Below are positions 1-7,017 of a stretch of DNA of 20,265 bases, in pieces; within the stretch, counting starts at the first letter, position 1, and each line of letters begins with the position of its first letter. Below the pieces are notes generated by a model. It ran no database searches, was not told where the DNA came from, and worked only from the letters and a program-made list of their open reading frames with translations. The stretch is from JACRBK01 sp964427955 (GTDB lineage: Bacteria; Chloroflexota; Anaerolineae; Aggregatilineales; Aggregatilineaceae), in NCBI GenBank assembly GCA_964427955.1, contig CAYRWY010000048.1, positions 1-20,265 of the forward strand, given 5' to 3'. The position numbers and the translations under genes are program-made.

Positions 1-2
1 TG

Positions 3-1472
3 CTCACACCGTGGATCGAACTGGCGGTGGTCCTGATTATCCTGATCTACGTGGAGAAATGGATCCACAGCCACCTGTACGGTGTGGGCTGGTTGCTGAC
101 GAATGACAAGAAGACCGCGACCGCGCTCTACTATCTGCTGTTATCCCCCGGGGTGTTCGTCCACGAATTCACGCAGTACCTGGTGGCGGGCGCGCTCAAC
201 GTCAAGATCAAACGCCTGATGGCCTGGCCCGAGGCGCAAGAAGACGGCACCCTGCGGTTGAATTTCGTCACGATCAAAGATGCGAACCGGCTGCAAGCCG
301 CCGTGATCGGCGCGGCGCCTTTCCTGGTGGGTCTGGGGCTGATCTGGGTGATCAGTAACCACGTCCTGAACCTGGAGAATCTGCTCACGGCGCTGGCTGC
401 CGCCGATGTCACCCTGATCGGAAAAGCGATCCAGAACCTCGCGCGCACCCCCGATTTCTACCTGTGGCTGTACCTGATGTTCGCCATCGGCAACGCTATG
501 CTCCCTACCCCGTCCGATCGTGAAGGGTGGCCGCTGCTGGTGGTGGTGTTCGTGGTCGTGATCGGGGTGTTGATCGTCATCGGAACCGGCGACGTGCTGC
601 TCAAGACCTTCACCGGGCCGGTCGCGCACGGGGTCGATCTGCTCACCACGGCGTTTGCCACTGTGCTGGTCGTGGAAGTCTCCGGCATCATCCTGATCGG
701 CTTCGCGGAAGAGATCGCGGAACGTATCACCAAGCGGAAGTTCTATTACGGCCAGGAGCGCGCCGAGACGCGATCCCGCGAACGCCAGCCCGGATCGAGC
801 GATCCCCTGCCGGTGGGCACGCCGCTGCCGTCCATCTACCACCTGCCGCTCCCCTTGCCCGCGCCGTCAGAGATCCGCAGCGCTCGCAAGCCCGCCCGCC
901 CGGCCCTGTCTGACCGGCAGCCTCTGGCTCCGGTGAACAAGACGGACGGCGAAGCGCCGGTGCGGCAGCCGCTGAGGACAACCGAGGGCGCACCGTCAGG
1001 CGGTGGATTCGCGCCCCGTCCCCGGCCTGTTGAGCTTGACAAGGATGAGGGGGCTGCACCCGCCCGCCCGCTCCGGCCCGCATCGAGCGGAGACCCGCTG
1101 TCGAGAGCGCCGTCTTCTCCAGGCGGCGGTTTGCCCCCGCGCCGCAGCCCGCTCGAACCGGAAGAGGACGACGAGGATAAAGCGCCCGCCAGCCCCTTCC
1201 GGACTTCCCGCCCCGCGCCCGGTGGGGACCCGCTGTCGCGGACACCCGCCGCGCCGGGGGGCGGTTTAGCACCGCGCCGCAGCCCGTTGGCGTCCGACGA
1301 TGAGGACGAGGACCGATCCCCGGCCCGCCCGCTCCGGCCTGCCCTGGGCGGCGGTACCCCCGGCTTACCCCCGCACCGCAGCCCGCTCGCGCTCGATGAC
1401 GACGAGGACGAAGAAGACGAGCAAGACGATAATGGCGCCGACGTGGAATACATTCCTATCGACGATATCTAG
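3..1472 (+). CDS. Multi-pass membrane protein with degenerate M50-like motifs and a Pro/acidic repeat tail (5' partial)
   Basis: The reading frame is open to the left window edge. The eight codons before the first possible start (GTG at 27) extend a hydrophobic helix and no ribosome binding site precedes that GTG, so the true start is probably outside the window. Numbering from GTG 27, hydrophobic segments lie at about 1-10, 33-57, 90-112, 144-158, 169-188 and 207-227. Residues 46-50 read HEFTQ inside a helix, and residues 156-168 (NAMLPTPSDREGW) resemble the N-x-x-P...D-G motif of site-2 (M50) metalloproteases. The third zinc ligand of HExxH is Gln, so proteolytic activity is doubtful. From about residue 245 the protein is a low-complexity, probably cytoplasmic tail of Pro/Arg-rich and Asp/Glu-rich repeats, ending in an acidic stretch. 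It ends 3 bases from the stop of the converging sugar-phosphate transferase gene. The function is unknown, and the M50 relation is my inference from motifs only. Confidence 0.8.
   Translation, partial: LTPWIELAVVLIILIYVEKWIHSHLYGVGWLLTNDKKTATALYYLLLSPGVFVHEFTQYLVAGALNVKIKRLMAWPEAQEDGTLRLNFVTIKDANRLQAAVIGAAPFLVGLGLIWVISNHVLNLENLLTALAAADVTLIGKAIQNLARTPDFYLWLYLMFAIGNAMLPTPSDREGWPLLVVVFVVVIGVLIVIGTGDVLLKTFTGPVAHGVDLLTTAFATVLVVEVSGIILIGFAEEIAERITKRKFYYGQERAETRSRERQPGSSDPLPVGTPLPSIYHLPLPLPAPSEIRSARKPARPALSDRQPLAPVNKTDGEAPVRQPLRTTEGAPSGGGFAPRPRPVELDKDEGAAPARPLRPASSGDPLSRAPSSPGGGLPPRRSPLEPEEDDEDKAPASPFRTSRPAPGGDPLSRTPAAPGGGLAPRRSPLASDDEDEDRSPARPLRPALGGGTPGLPPHRSPLALDDDEDEEDEQDDNGADVEYIPIDDI
999..1430 (+). 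repeat. Four degenerate in-frame coding repeats (34-45 codons each)
   Basis: Repeat units begin near 999, 1122, 1257 and about 1359. Each opens with a GG(G/L)xPxRxP motif, followed by an Asp/Glu cluster, a PARPLRPA-like stretch and GGDPLSRxP. Spacings of 123, 135 and about 102 bases are all multiples of three, so the repeats keep the frame of the membrane protein. The last unit runs into the acidic C-terminus. This looks like expansion of a disordered tail by in-frame duplication. Confidence 0.75.
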
Positions 1473-1475
1473 CCA

Positions 1476-2525
1476 TCAATCATCATCGAGGGGCGTGCGG
1501 CGGCTCAGGATCGCGAACCCGACGATCACCACCGACACCATCGCCACCAACGCGATCAGCTTGAAAGAACGGCTGGCAGTCACCAGGGCCAGCGCCCCGA
1601 ACAACGCGCAGAACACGTAGTAACCGATCACGATCTGGCGCTGAGACAGGCCCATATCCAGCAGACGAAAATGGACGTGGCCGCGGTCGCCCTGCGTGGG
1701 GTTGCGGCCCTTGCTCACCCGGCGCGCGATCTGCCAGACCACGTCCAGCAGCGGCAGACCCATCACCAAGAGCACGGTCGCCATCTTCGCCCCACCGATG
1801 ATCCCCAGGACACCGATGGTATAGCCCAAGAACAGGGCGCCGTTGCTGCCCATGAAAATCCGCGCCGGGTAGAAATTGTAGGGCAGAAAACCGAGCGTCG
1901 CCCCAAACAGGGCCAGCGGCAGCAAGCTCACACTGACCTGATCCAGCCGGAAAGCGGCGTGGATGAAGATCATCAAGGCCGCGACCGCACACACCCCCGC
2001 CGCCAGACCATCCATGCCGTCCAGCCAGTTGACAGTGTTCATCATGAAGCCCAGCCAGAACAAGGTGAGGGTCACGGTCAGCACATAGGGCCAGTGCGGG
2101 GTGAGGTGCCCCGTGAGAGGGTTATTAAAACCTTCGATGATGATCAGAAACAGCACGGCGATGGCCGCCGCCAGCAGTTGCGCCACGTACTGCGGCAGCG
2201 GACCCAGTTCGCGCTTGTCGTCTACGATGCCAACCACGAACAAAAACGCGCCGCCCAGCAGCAGCCCTACCAACCGGATCACTTCCTGATCGTCCGTCCG
2301 CACCACCGGCAGGAATTGGGCCACGATGGCGGCGATGGTGAACGACACGTACATCGCCATGCCGCCAAACTTGGGCGTCGGACTCCGGTGCTGGTGACGG
2401 TCCCTGGGGCGATCCACGATGCACCAGCGCCGTCCCAAACGCTGCGCCAGAGGAGTCAAACCCAGCGATAGCCCAAAAGCCACACCAAAAACCACCACAA
2501 ACGAGACGATATGGTCAGTAGACAT
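1476..2525 (-). CDS. MraY/WecA/TagO-family polyprenyl-phosphate sugar-1-phosphate transferase
   Basis: This is a 349-residue polytopic membrane enzyme. The family transfers a phospho-sugar (usually GlcNAc-1-P) from a UDP-sugar to undecaprenyl phosphate at the cytoplasmic face, starting wall-polymer or polysaccharide synthesis. Visible motifs are PTPKFGGMA (49-57), the Asp pair in GIVDDKRELGP (99-109), NTVNWLDGMDGLAAG (163-177) and the late His motif, here HVHFRLLD (283-290). The usual MGDxGS motif reads MGSNGA (225-230), so the Mg-binding Asp (D265 in Aquifex MraY) is replaced by Ser227. HVHF also lacks the last His of the common HxHH. It starts at ATG 2525, 9 bases after the upp stop, and so is probably cotranscribed from the upp promoter. 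The TPT-K-FGG and NWLDG motifs suit WecA/TagO better than MraY proper. The exact substrate cannot be read from the sequence. Confidence 0.9.
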   Translation of the reverse strand: MSTDHIVSFVVVFGVAFGLSLGLTPLAQRLGRRWCIVDRPRDRHQHRSPTPKFGGMAMYVSFTIAAIVAQFLPVVRTDDQEVIRLVGLLLGGAFLFVVGIVDDKRELGPLPQYVAQLLAAAIAVLFLIIIEGFNNPLTGHLTPHWPYVLTVTLTLFWLGFMMNTVNWLDGMDGLAAGVCAVAALMIFIHAAFRLDQVSVSLLPLALFGATLGFLPYNFYPARIFMGSNGALFLGYTIGVLGIIGGAKMATVLLVMGLPLLDVVWQIARRVSKGRNPTQGDRGHVHFRLLDMGLSQRQIVIGYYVFCALFGALALVTASRSFKLIALVAMVSVVIVGFAILSRRTPLDDD

Positions 2526-2534
2526 AGGACCCCA

Positions 2535-3167
2535 TCAGCCGGTCCCGAACTGGCGATCCCCGGCATCGCCCAGGCCGGGCACAATGAAGCCACGCTCGTT
2601 CAAATGCTCATCGATCGCCGCCAGGTGAATCGGCAGGTCGGGGTGGGCTTTCGTCACCGTCTCGATCCCTTCCGGAGCGGCGATCAGACCCACGAACTTG
2701 ATGCGCTTGACTCCCCAGTCTTTCAGCACCTCCACCGCCGCCGATGCCGATCCGCCCGTCGCCAGCATCGGATCGAGGATCGGGCAAACCTGCACGGTGG
2801 GTTCGACCGGCAGTTTGTTGTAATACGACACCGGGCGCAGCGTCTTTTCGTCGCGGTACAGACCCAGGTGCCACACCTGGGCGCCCGGCAGCATCTCGAG
2901 AAAGCCGTCCAGCATCCCCAACCCCGCGCGCAGAATGGGGATCAGGCCGACTTCCTCGCGCAGGTGGTAGCCAGGAGCCATCGCCACCGGAGTTTGCACC
3001 GGGCGTTCTTCCAGCGCAAGATCGGCCATCGCTTCGTAGCCGAGCAGCAGCGCCAGCTCGCGGATCAACTCGCGGAATTTCTTGTGCTCGGTGGTTTGGG
3101 CACGCAGCAAGCTCAGTTTGTGTTTCACCAGGGGGTGGCTCGACACATGGACATTGGGATAGTTCAT
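2535..3167 (-). CDS. upp: Uracil phosphoribosyltransferase
   Basis: This cytoplasmic pyrimidine-salvage enzyme makes UMP from uracil and PRPP. It is 210 residues, the normal length. Diagnostic segments are ILRAGLGM (78-85), LGLYRDEKTLRPVSYYNKLP (101-120), the PRPP loop LDPMLATGGSA (131-141), and the C-terminal uracil-binding GFIVPGLGDAGDR (193-205). The ATG at 3167 is preceded by AAGGAGA (3179-3185) at 11 bases, and by a near-consensus promoter. It is the first gene of a two-gene unit with the sugar-1-phosphate transferase downstream, a pairing that would link uracil salvage to UDP-sugar consumption, although that link is inference. Confidence 0.97.
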   Translation of the reverse strand: MNYPNVHVSSHPLVKHKLSLLRAQTTEHKKFRELIRELALLLGYEAMADLALEERPVQTPVAMAPGYHLREEVGLIPILRAGLGMLDGFLEMLPGAQVWHLGLYRDEKTLRPVSYYNKLPVEPTVQVCPILDPMLATGGSASAAVEVLKDWGVKRIKFVGLIAAPEGIETVTKAHPDLPIHLAAIDEHLNERGFIVPGLGDAGDRQFGTG

Positions 3168-3207
3168 GGGTTATTCGTTCTCCTTAGGGCAGTATGATGC
3201 GGCGGGA

Positions 3208-3235
3208 ATTGTAACCCCAACCACCCGGCTGTCAA
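3208..3235 (-). promoter_or_regulatory. Probable sigma-70-type promoter of upp
   Basis: Read on the minus strand there is a perfect TTGACA (-35, at 3230-3235), a 16-base spacer and TACAAT (-10, at 3208-3213, 5 of 6 matches). It predicts transcription starting near 3201 and a 5' leader of roughly 33 bases that contains the upp Shine-Dalgarno. Confidence 0.75.
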
Positions 3236-3239
3236 AGCC

Positions 3240-3268
3240 TTTACCTTCACCGTCTGGCCCGGTATACT
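3240..3268 (+). promoter_or_regulatory. Probable sigma-70-type promoter of ruvB operon
   Basis: TTTACC (3240-3245), a 17-base spacer and TATACT (3263-3268) lie 35 bases before the ruvB start. The -10 is good (5 of 6) and the -35 is moderate (4 of 6). It sits back to back with the upp promoter, their -35 elements only 4 bases apart. Confidence 0.55.
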
Positions 3269-3303
3269 CTGGAGGTTGAAACGTCGTTGAAGGGAATGAT
3301 TCC

Positions 3304-4329
3304 ATGACCGATGGAAGCCGCATGGTGAGCGGAAAGAAGCACGCCGAAGACCGGGCGGATCATGCCCTGCGCCCGCGCCGCCTGTCCGAGATGACCGGGC
3401 AGGAGCGCGTGGTAGAAAACCTGCGCATCTTGATCGAAGCATCCAAAGCCCGCAAGGAAGCGGTCGATCACGTCCTGCTGTACGGACCGCCGGGCCTGGG
3501 CAAAACCACCTTCGCCCACGTGATCGCCAACGAGATGGAAGTGAACATCCGCATCACCGCCGGACCGTCCATCGAGCGTGCGGGCGACCTGGCCGCGATC
3601 CTCACGCACCTGCGCGAAGGGGACATTCTGTTCATCGACGAAATCCACCGGCTGGGGCGCGCGGTCGAAGAAGTGCTCTACCCCGCGATGGAAGATTTCG
3701 CGCTGGACATCGTGATCGGCAAGGGGCCGTCCGCCAAAAACGTCCGGCTGCACCTGCCGCGCTTCACCGTGATCGGCGCGACCACGCGGCTGGCGCTGCT
3801 GACGGCACCGCTGCGCGCTCGCTTCGGGGCCGTCTTCCGCCTGGATTTCTACGATCTCCCGGCCATGCTCACCATCGTACAGCGCGCGTCCAGCCTGCTG
3901 CAAGTGCCCATCGAAGAGGGCGGGATTCAGGAGATCGCCCAGCGCGCGCGAGGCACGCCCCGGGTGGCGCTGCGGCTGCTCAAACGGGTCCGCGACTTTG
4001 CCGAAGTGCGCGCGGACGGGAGGATCACCGCGGGCGTAGCGTCCGAAGCCCTGGACCTGATGGAGATCGATCCGCTCGGCCTGGACGACATCGACCGGCG
4101 CGTGCTGCGCACCATCATCGAAAAATTCGAAGGCGGACCGGTCGGCCTCGAAACCATCGCGGCGTCGATCAGCGAAGAAGCCGACACGATCATGGACGTC
4201 TACGAACCCTATTTGCTCCAACTCGGTTTTCTGGAGCGGACCCCGCGCGGACGCATGGCGACCCGGCTGGCCTATGAACATCTCGGCCTCCACGATGGTC
4301 GTCCGCCGCGCCAGACGCCGATGTTCTAA
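3304..4329 (+). CDS. ruvB: Holliday junction branch-migration ATPase RuvB
   Basis: RuvB is the hexameric AAA+ motor that drives Holliday-junction branch migration with RuvA in recombinational repair. It is 341 residues, the usual length. Walker A is GPPGLGKTT (61-69), Walker B is FIDEIH (110-115), sensor 1 is GATTR (158-162), and the arginine-finger segment is LRARFG (170-175). The C-terminal winged-helix domain is recognisable from DIDRRVL and GGPVGLETIA through YLLQLGFLERTPRGR. The start ATG has AAGGGA 8 bases upstream. The gene opens a tight rightward unit with a DUF2905 gene (5-base gap) and queA. ruvA and ruvC are not in the window. Confidence 0.98.
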   Translation: MTDGSRMVSGKKHAEDRADHALRPRRLSEMTGQERVVENLRILIEASKARKEAVDHVLLYGPPGLGKTTFAHVIANEMEVNIRITAGPSIERAGDLAAILTHLREGDILFIDEIHRLGRAVEEVLYPAMEDFALDIVIGKGPSAKNVRLHLPRFTVIGATTRLALLTAPLRARFGAVFRLDFYDLPAMLTIVQRASSLLQVPIEEGGIQEIAQRARGTPRVALRLLKRVRDFAEVRADGRITAGVASEALDLMEIDPLGLDDIDRRVLRTIIEKFEGGPVGLETIAASISEEADTIMDVYEPYLLQLGFLERTPRGRMATRLAYEHLGLHDGRPPRQTPMF

Positions 4330-4334
4330 ACGCT

Positions 4335-4574
4335 ATGGACCTGAATACGACCGGACGTTTGATCATCGTGTTGGGGGTCGCCCTGCTGGTGCTGGGCGGC
4401 CTGTTGGTGCTGTTCAGCCGCGTGCCGGTGCTCAAGCACCTGGGCCATCTGCCCGGCGACATTCGCCTCGAAGGCGAGCATTTTTCGTGTTTCTTCCCGC
4501 TCACGAGCATGATCCTGATCAGCCTGATCCTCTCGCTCGTGCTTAACCTGATTGTGCGCCTGCTCAACCGTTGA
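4335..4574 (+). CDS. DUF2905 family small membrane protein
   Basis: This 79-residue protein has two hydrophobic helices (about 8-27 and 55-77) flanking the signature HLPGDIRLEGEHFSCFFPLT (38-57), which is diagnostic of the DUF2905 family. The family function is unknown. In many bacteria such genes lie beside ruvB and queA, exactly as here: it starts 5 bases after ruvB and ends 2 bases before the queA ATG. Cotranscription with both is likely. Any role in DNA repair or tRNA modification would be speculation from position alone. Confidence 0.93.
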   Translation: MDLNTTGRLIIVLGVALLVLGGLLVLFSRVPVLKHLGHLPGDIRLEGEHFSCFFPLTSMILISLILSLVLNLIVRLLNR

Positions 4575-4576
4575 CC

Positions 4577-5683
4577 ATGCATACTTCCGACTTCGACTAC
4601 CATCTCCCTCCTGAACTGATCGCCCAGACCCCGGTCGAGCCGCGCGACGCTTCGCGAATGCTGGTGCTGCACCGTGACAGCGGCCAGATCGAGCACCGGC
4701 AGTTCCGCGATCTGCCGGATTTTCTTCAGCCCGGCGACGTGCTGGTCCTCAACCAGACCCGCGTGATCCCGGCGCGGCTTCCGGCGCGCAAGGTCCCAAC
4801 CGGCGGCGCGGCGGAAATTCTGCTGCTGCGCCCGCTCGACGACCGCCGCTGGCTGGTCATCGTCGGCGGCAAACGGGTCCGGATCGGCAGCCGGTTGGCG
4901 ATCGGGCATGACAGCGACAACACCATCGAGGCGGTCGTGATCGAAGATCGCGACGAAAACCAGCGCGTGGTCGAGTTCTCCGAGCCGATCCGGCCCTACC
5001 TGGAACAGCTCGGCGAGACGCCGCTGCCGCCGTACATTACCACGCCGCTGCACGATCCCAACCGCTACCAGACGATCTATGCCCGCGACGAAGGCTCAGC
5101 CGCCGCGCCGACGGCGGGGCTGCATTTCACCGGGGATATGCTGTTGGCGCTGAAACGCCAGGGAATCGAAATCGCGTACTGCACGCTGCACATCGGGCTG
5201 GACACGTTCCTGCCGGTGCGCGAGGAAAACGTCGCGGATCACAAGATGCACACCGAGCGCGCCATCCTCAAGCCCGAAGATACGCAGATCATCAACAACG
5301 CCCGGCTGCACGGTCACCGCATCGTGGCGATTGGAACGACGGCGGTCCGCACGCTCGAAACGGCGGCCATCCGCTCGGCGGCGTACGGGACCGAGGCCAA
5401 CGATCCGGCCAGCATCCAGCGCACGCTCGCCCAATTGAACGAGAACCTGTGCCCGTGGCGGCCCGTGATCGCCATCGAAGAGGATACCAATCTGTTCATT
5501 ACTCCGGGATACCGGTTCCGCGCGACAGACGTGATGCTGACGAACTTTCACCTGCCGCGATCCACGCTGCTGATGCTCGTCAGCGCCTTTGCGGGCCGCG
5601 AACACATCCTGAGCGCCTATGGGGAGGCCGTGCGGGAAAAGTACCGGTTTTACAGCCTGGGCGACTGCTGCCTGCTGCTCTAA
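4577..5683 (+). CDS. queA: S-adenosylmethionine:tRNA ribosyltransferase-isomerase (QueA)
   Basis: QueA converts 7-aminomethyl-7-deazaguanine at position 34 of certain tRNAs to epoxyqueuosine, using the ribosyl group of SAM. The protein is 368 residues, slightly longer than the usual 340-355. Recognisable blocks are DYHLPPELIAQ (7-17), LNQTRVIPARL (58-68), GSAAAPTAGLHFT (173-185), LHIGLDTFLPV (204-214), HKMHTE (222-227) and near the end the block DVMLTNFHLPRSTLLMLV. I chose ATG 4577 because it gives the family N-terminus; an in-frame TTG at 4571 would overlap the DUF2905 stop and add only two residues. No tgt gene follows. The stop codon overlaps the stop of a converging small gene by 4 bases. 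Confidence 0.97.
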   Translation: MHTSDFDYHLPPELIAQTPVEPRDASRMLVLHRDSGQIEHRQFRDLPDFLQPGDVLVLNQTRVIPARLPARKVPTGGAAEILLLRPLDDRRWLVIVGGKRVRIGSRLAIGHDSDNTIEAVVIEDRDENQRVVEFSEPIRPYLEQLGETPLPPYITTPLHDPNRYQTIYARDEGSAAAPTAGLHFTGDMLLALKRQGIEIAYCTLHIGLDTFLPVREENVADHKMHTERAILKPEDTQIINNARLHGHRIVAIGTTAVRTLETAAIRSAAYGTEANDPASIQRTLAQLNENLCPWRPVIAIEEDTNLFITPGYRFRATDVMLTNFHLPRSTLLMLVSAFAGREHILSAYGEAVREKYRFYSLGDCCLLL

Positions 5684-5961
5684 GCCTTCGAGAACCAGCT
5701 CAGCAGCTTCTTGACCAGGGTACGCTTGTTGGCCAGAACTTGCTGATACTCGCGGCTGAGTTCTTCGGCCAGGTTTTCGAGTTCGTCGATGTTCATGCGT
5801 GCGCCGTTCACGAGCACCCAGTTGTTCCCCAGGTCGCGCAGTTCCCTGGGGGCGCGCTGGTAGAGCGCCAGGTAAAGGTTCGAATAGCGGGCCATCGCTC
5901 TTTCGGCCCTCAGTTGCGATTCCACGGTTTCGCTACCTCGCTCTCGATGCAGCCTGTCCAT
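5680..5961 (-). CDS. Small hypothetical protein, helical
   Basis: This is a 93-residue basic protein with no membrane segment or recognised domain. It looks mostly helical: an amphipathic N-terminus, a short turn around GNNWVLVNGARMN (45-57), and a C-terminal helix rich in Glu/Lys ending in KKLLSWFSKA. The balanced composition and the structured WVLVNGARM block argue for a real gene rather than an antisense shadow, and it fills a gap without overlapping another gene except for 4 bases at the queA stop. No clear ribosome binding site precedes ATG 5961; Met23 (ATG at about 5895) is an alternative start. A possible -10 (TATACT, 5979-5984 on the minus strand) lies close upstream with no good -35. 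Confidence 0.6.
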   Translation of the reverse strand: MDRLHRERGSETVESQLRAERAMARYSNLYLALYQRAPRELRDLGNNWVLVNGARMNIDELENLAEELSREYQQVLANKRTLVKKLLSWFSKA

Positions 5962-6056
5962 CCAAGCTCGCTGATCTGAGTATACCGGCTAAACCCCGTT
6001 TACGGATCAGTTAATTCATATGGAAATTGTATGAAAAACGACTTCCGTTCTCCCCC

Positions 6057-6084
6057 ATGCAAAGCTATGAGAAGATGTTAAAAT
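6057..6084 (+). promoter_or_regulatory. Possible promoter of the purine nucleoside phosphorylase gene
   Basis: The 165-base gap 5962-6126 is A/T-rich relative to its surroundings. TG-T-TAAAAT (6076-6084) fits an extended -10 element. The best -35 at 6057-6062 (ATGCAA) matches consensus at only three positions. A GGAGA Shine-Dalgarno (6117-6121) sits 5 bases before the ATG at 6127. Nothing else is evident in this gap. Confidence 0.4.
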
Positions 6085-6126
6085 AGGAACCCCATCTGAA
6101 AAGACTTTACTTGAACGGAGACCTTT

Positions 6127-7017
6127 ATGGACGACACACAGTGGATACCGGAGCAGCACTACCATGAGGCAGCCGAAGCGGTCCAGAAACGCATCACTCA
6201 GGCGCCCACGGTCGGGCTGATCCTCGGATCGGGATTGGGAACGCTGGTCGATGAGATCGCCGATCCCCAGATTATCCCCTACCAGGACATCCCGCACTGG
6301 CCGCAATCCACCGTGATGGGCCACGTGGGACGGCTGGTCGTGGGCCGGTTGGATACCAGCACGGTGCTGGCCATGCAGGGCCGTATCCACTTCTACGAGG
6401 GGTACAGCATGGCGCAGGTCACGCTGCCGGTGCGCGTGATGCGGCTGCTGGGCATCCAGACCGTGATCATCACCAACGCAGCGGGCGGCTTGAATCCCAA
6501 CTTCAGCGCCGGGGATATCATGGCCATCGAAGACCACATCTTCATGCCCGGCCTGGCCGGATACACGCCGCTGCGCGGGCCGAATCTCGGCGTATTCGGA
6601 CCCCGGTTTTCGATCCATACCCGCATGTATAACCCGACGCTGCGCAAGCTGGCGCACAAAGTCGCCGACCAGAACAAGATCACGCTGCGCGAGGGCGTCT
6701 ACGTCGGGCTGTCGGGACCGACCTTCGAGACTCCGGCGGAAGTGCGGATGCTGCGCGCCCTGGGGGGCGACGCCGTCGGCATGTCCACGGCATCCGAGGC
6801 GCTGGTCGCCTACCACGCCGGAATGCGAGTGCTCGGTCTTTCGACCGTGACGAACCTGTCCTTTGACGACACCGAGACGCAAGAAGAGGTCAGCCACGAA
6901 GACGTGCTGCGGCTGGGACGGCAGGTCGTGCCGCGGCTGGCCACGATCATCCGGGGCGTCTTGCGCGACATGCCGCCCTATAACCCAGCAGAGATCGAGA
7001 ATCATCCCGAATCATGA
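6127..7017 (+). CDS. punA: Purine nucleoside phosphorylase, trimeric (class I) type
   Basis: This cytoplasmic enzyme splits purine (deoxy)nucleosides with phosphate to free base and (deoxy)ribose-1-phosphate. It is 296 residues. Family blocks are LILGSGLG (31-38), GHVGRLVVG (65-73), QGRIHFYEGY (84-93), TNAAGGLN (116-123), SGPTFETPAEVRMLR (196-210) and VGMSTASEAL (217-226). Glu201 and Asn243 sit in the same motifs as the 6-oxopurine-binding Glu201 and Asn243 of human PNP, which points to guanine/hypoxanthine nucleosides rather than adenosine. The usual STVPE is STASE here. The ATG has a GGAGA at 5 bases. The gene is coupled through ATGA to the next membrane protein. Its free-base products could feed the hydroxylases encoded on the other strand; that link is inference. 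Confidence 0.96.
   Translation: MDDTQWIPEQHYHEAAEAVQKRITQAPTVGLILGSGLGTLVDEIADPQIIPYQDIPHWPQSTVMGHVGRLVVGRLDTSTVLAMQGRIHFYEGYSMAQVTLPVRVMRLLGIQTVIITNAAGGLNPNFSAGDIMAIEDHIFMPGLAGYTPLRGPNLGVFGPRFSIHTRMYNPTLRKLAHKVADQNKITLREGVYVGLSGPTFETPAEVRMLRALGGDAVGMSTASEALVAYHAGMRVLGLSTVTNLSFDDTETQEEVSHEDVLRLGRQVVPRLATIIRGVLRDMPPYNPAEIENHPES

Noticed and set aside
3247..4293. 348-codon minus-strand open frame opposite ruvB
   Set aside because: It lies fully over a certain RuvB gene and over the promoter gap, and it has antisense-type composition.
4571..4576. TTG 4571 as queA start
   Set aside because: ATG 4577 gives the family N-terminus and avoids overlap with the DUF2905 stop; the TTG adds two residues without support.
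5979..5984. TATACT as promoter -10 of the 93-residue gene (minus strand)
   Set aside because: No acceptable -35 or extended -10 is present at the right spacing, so it is mentioned only within the gene entry.
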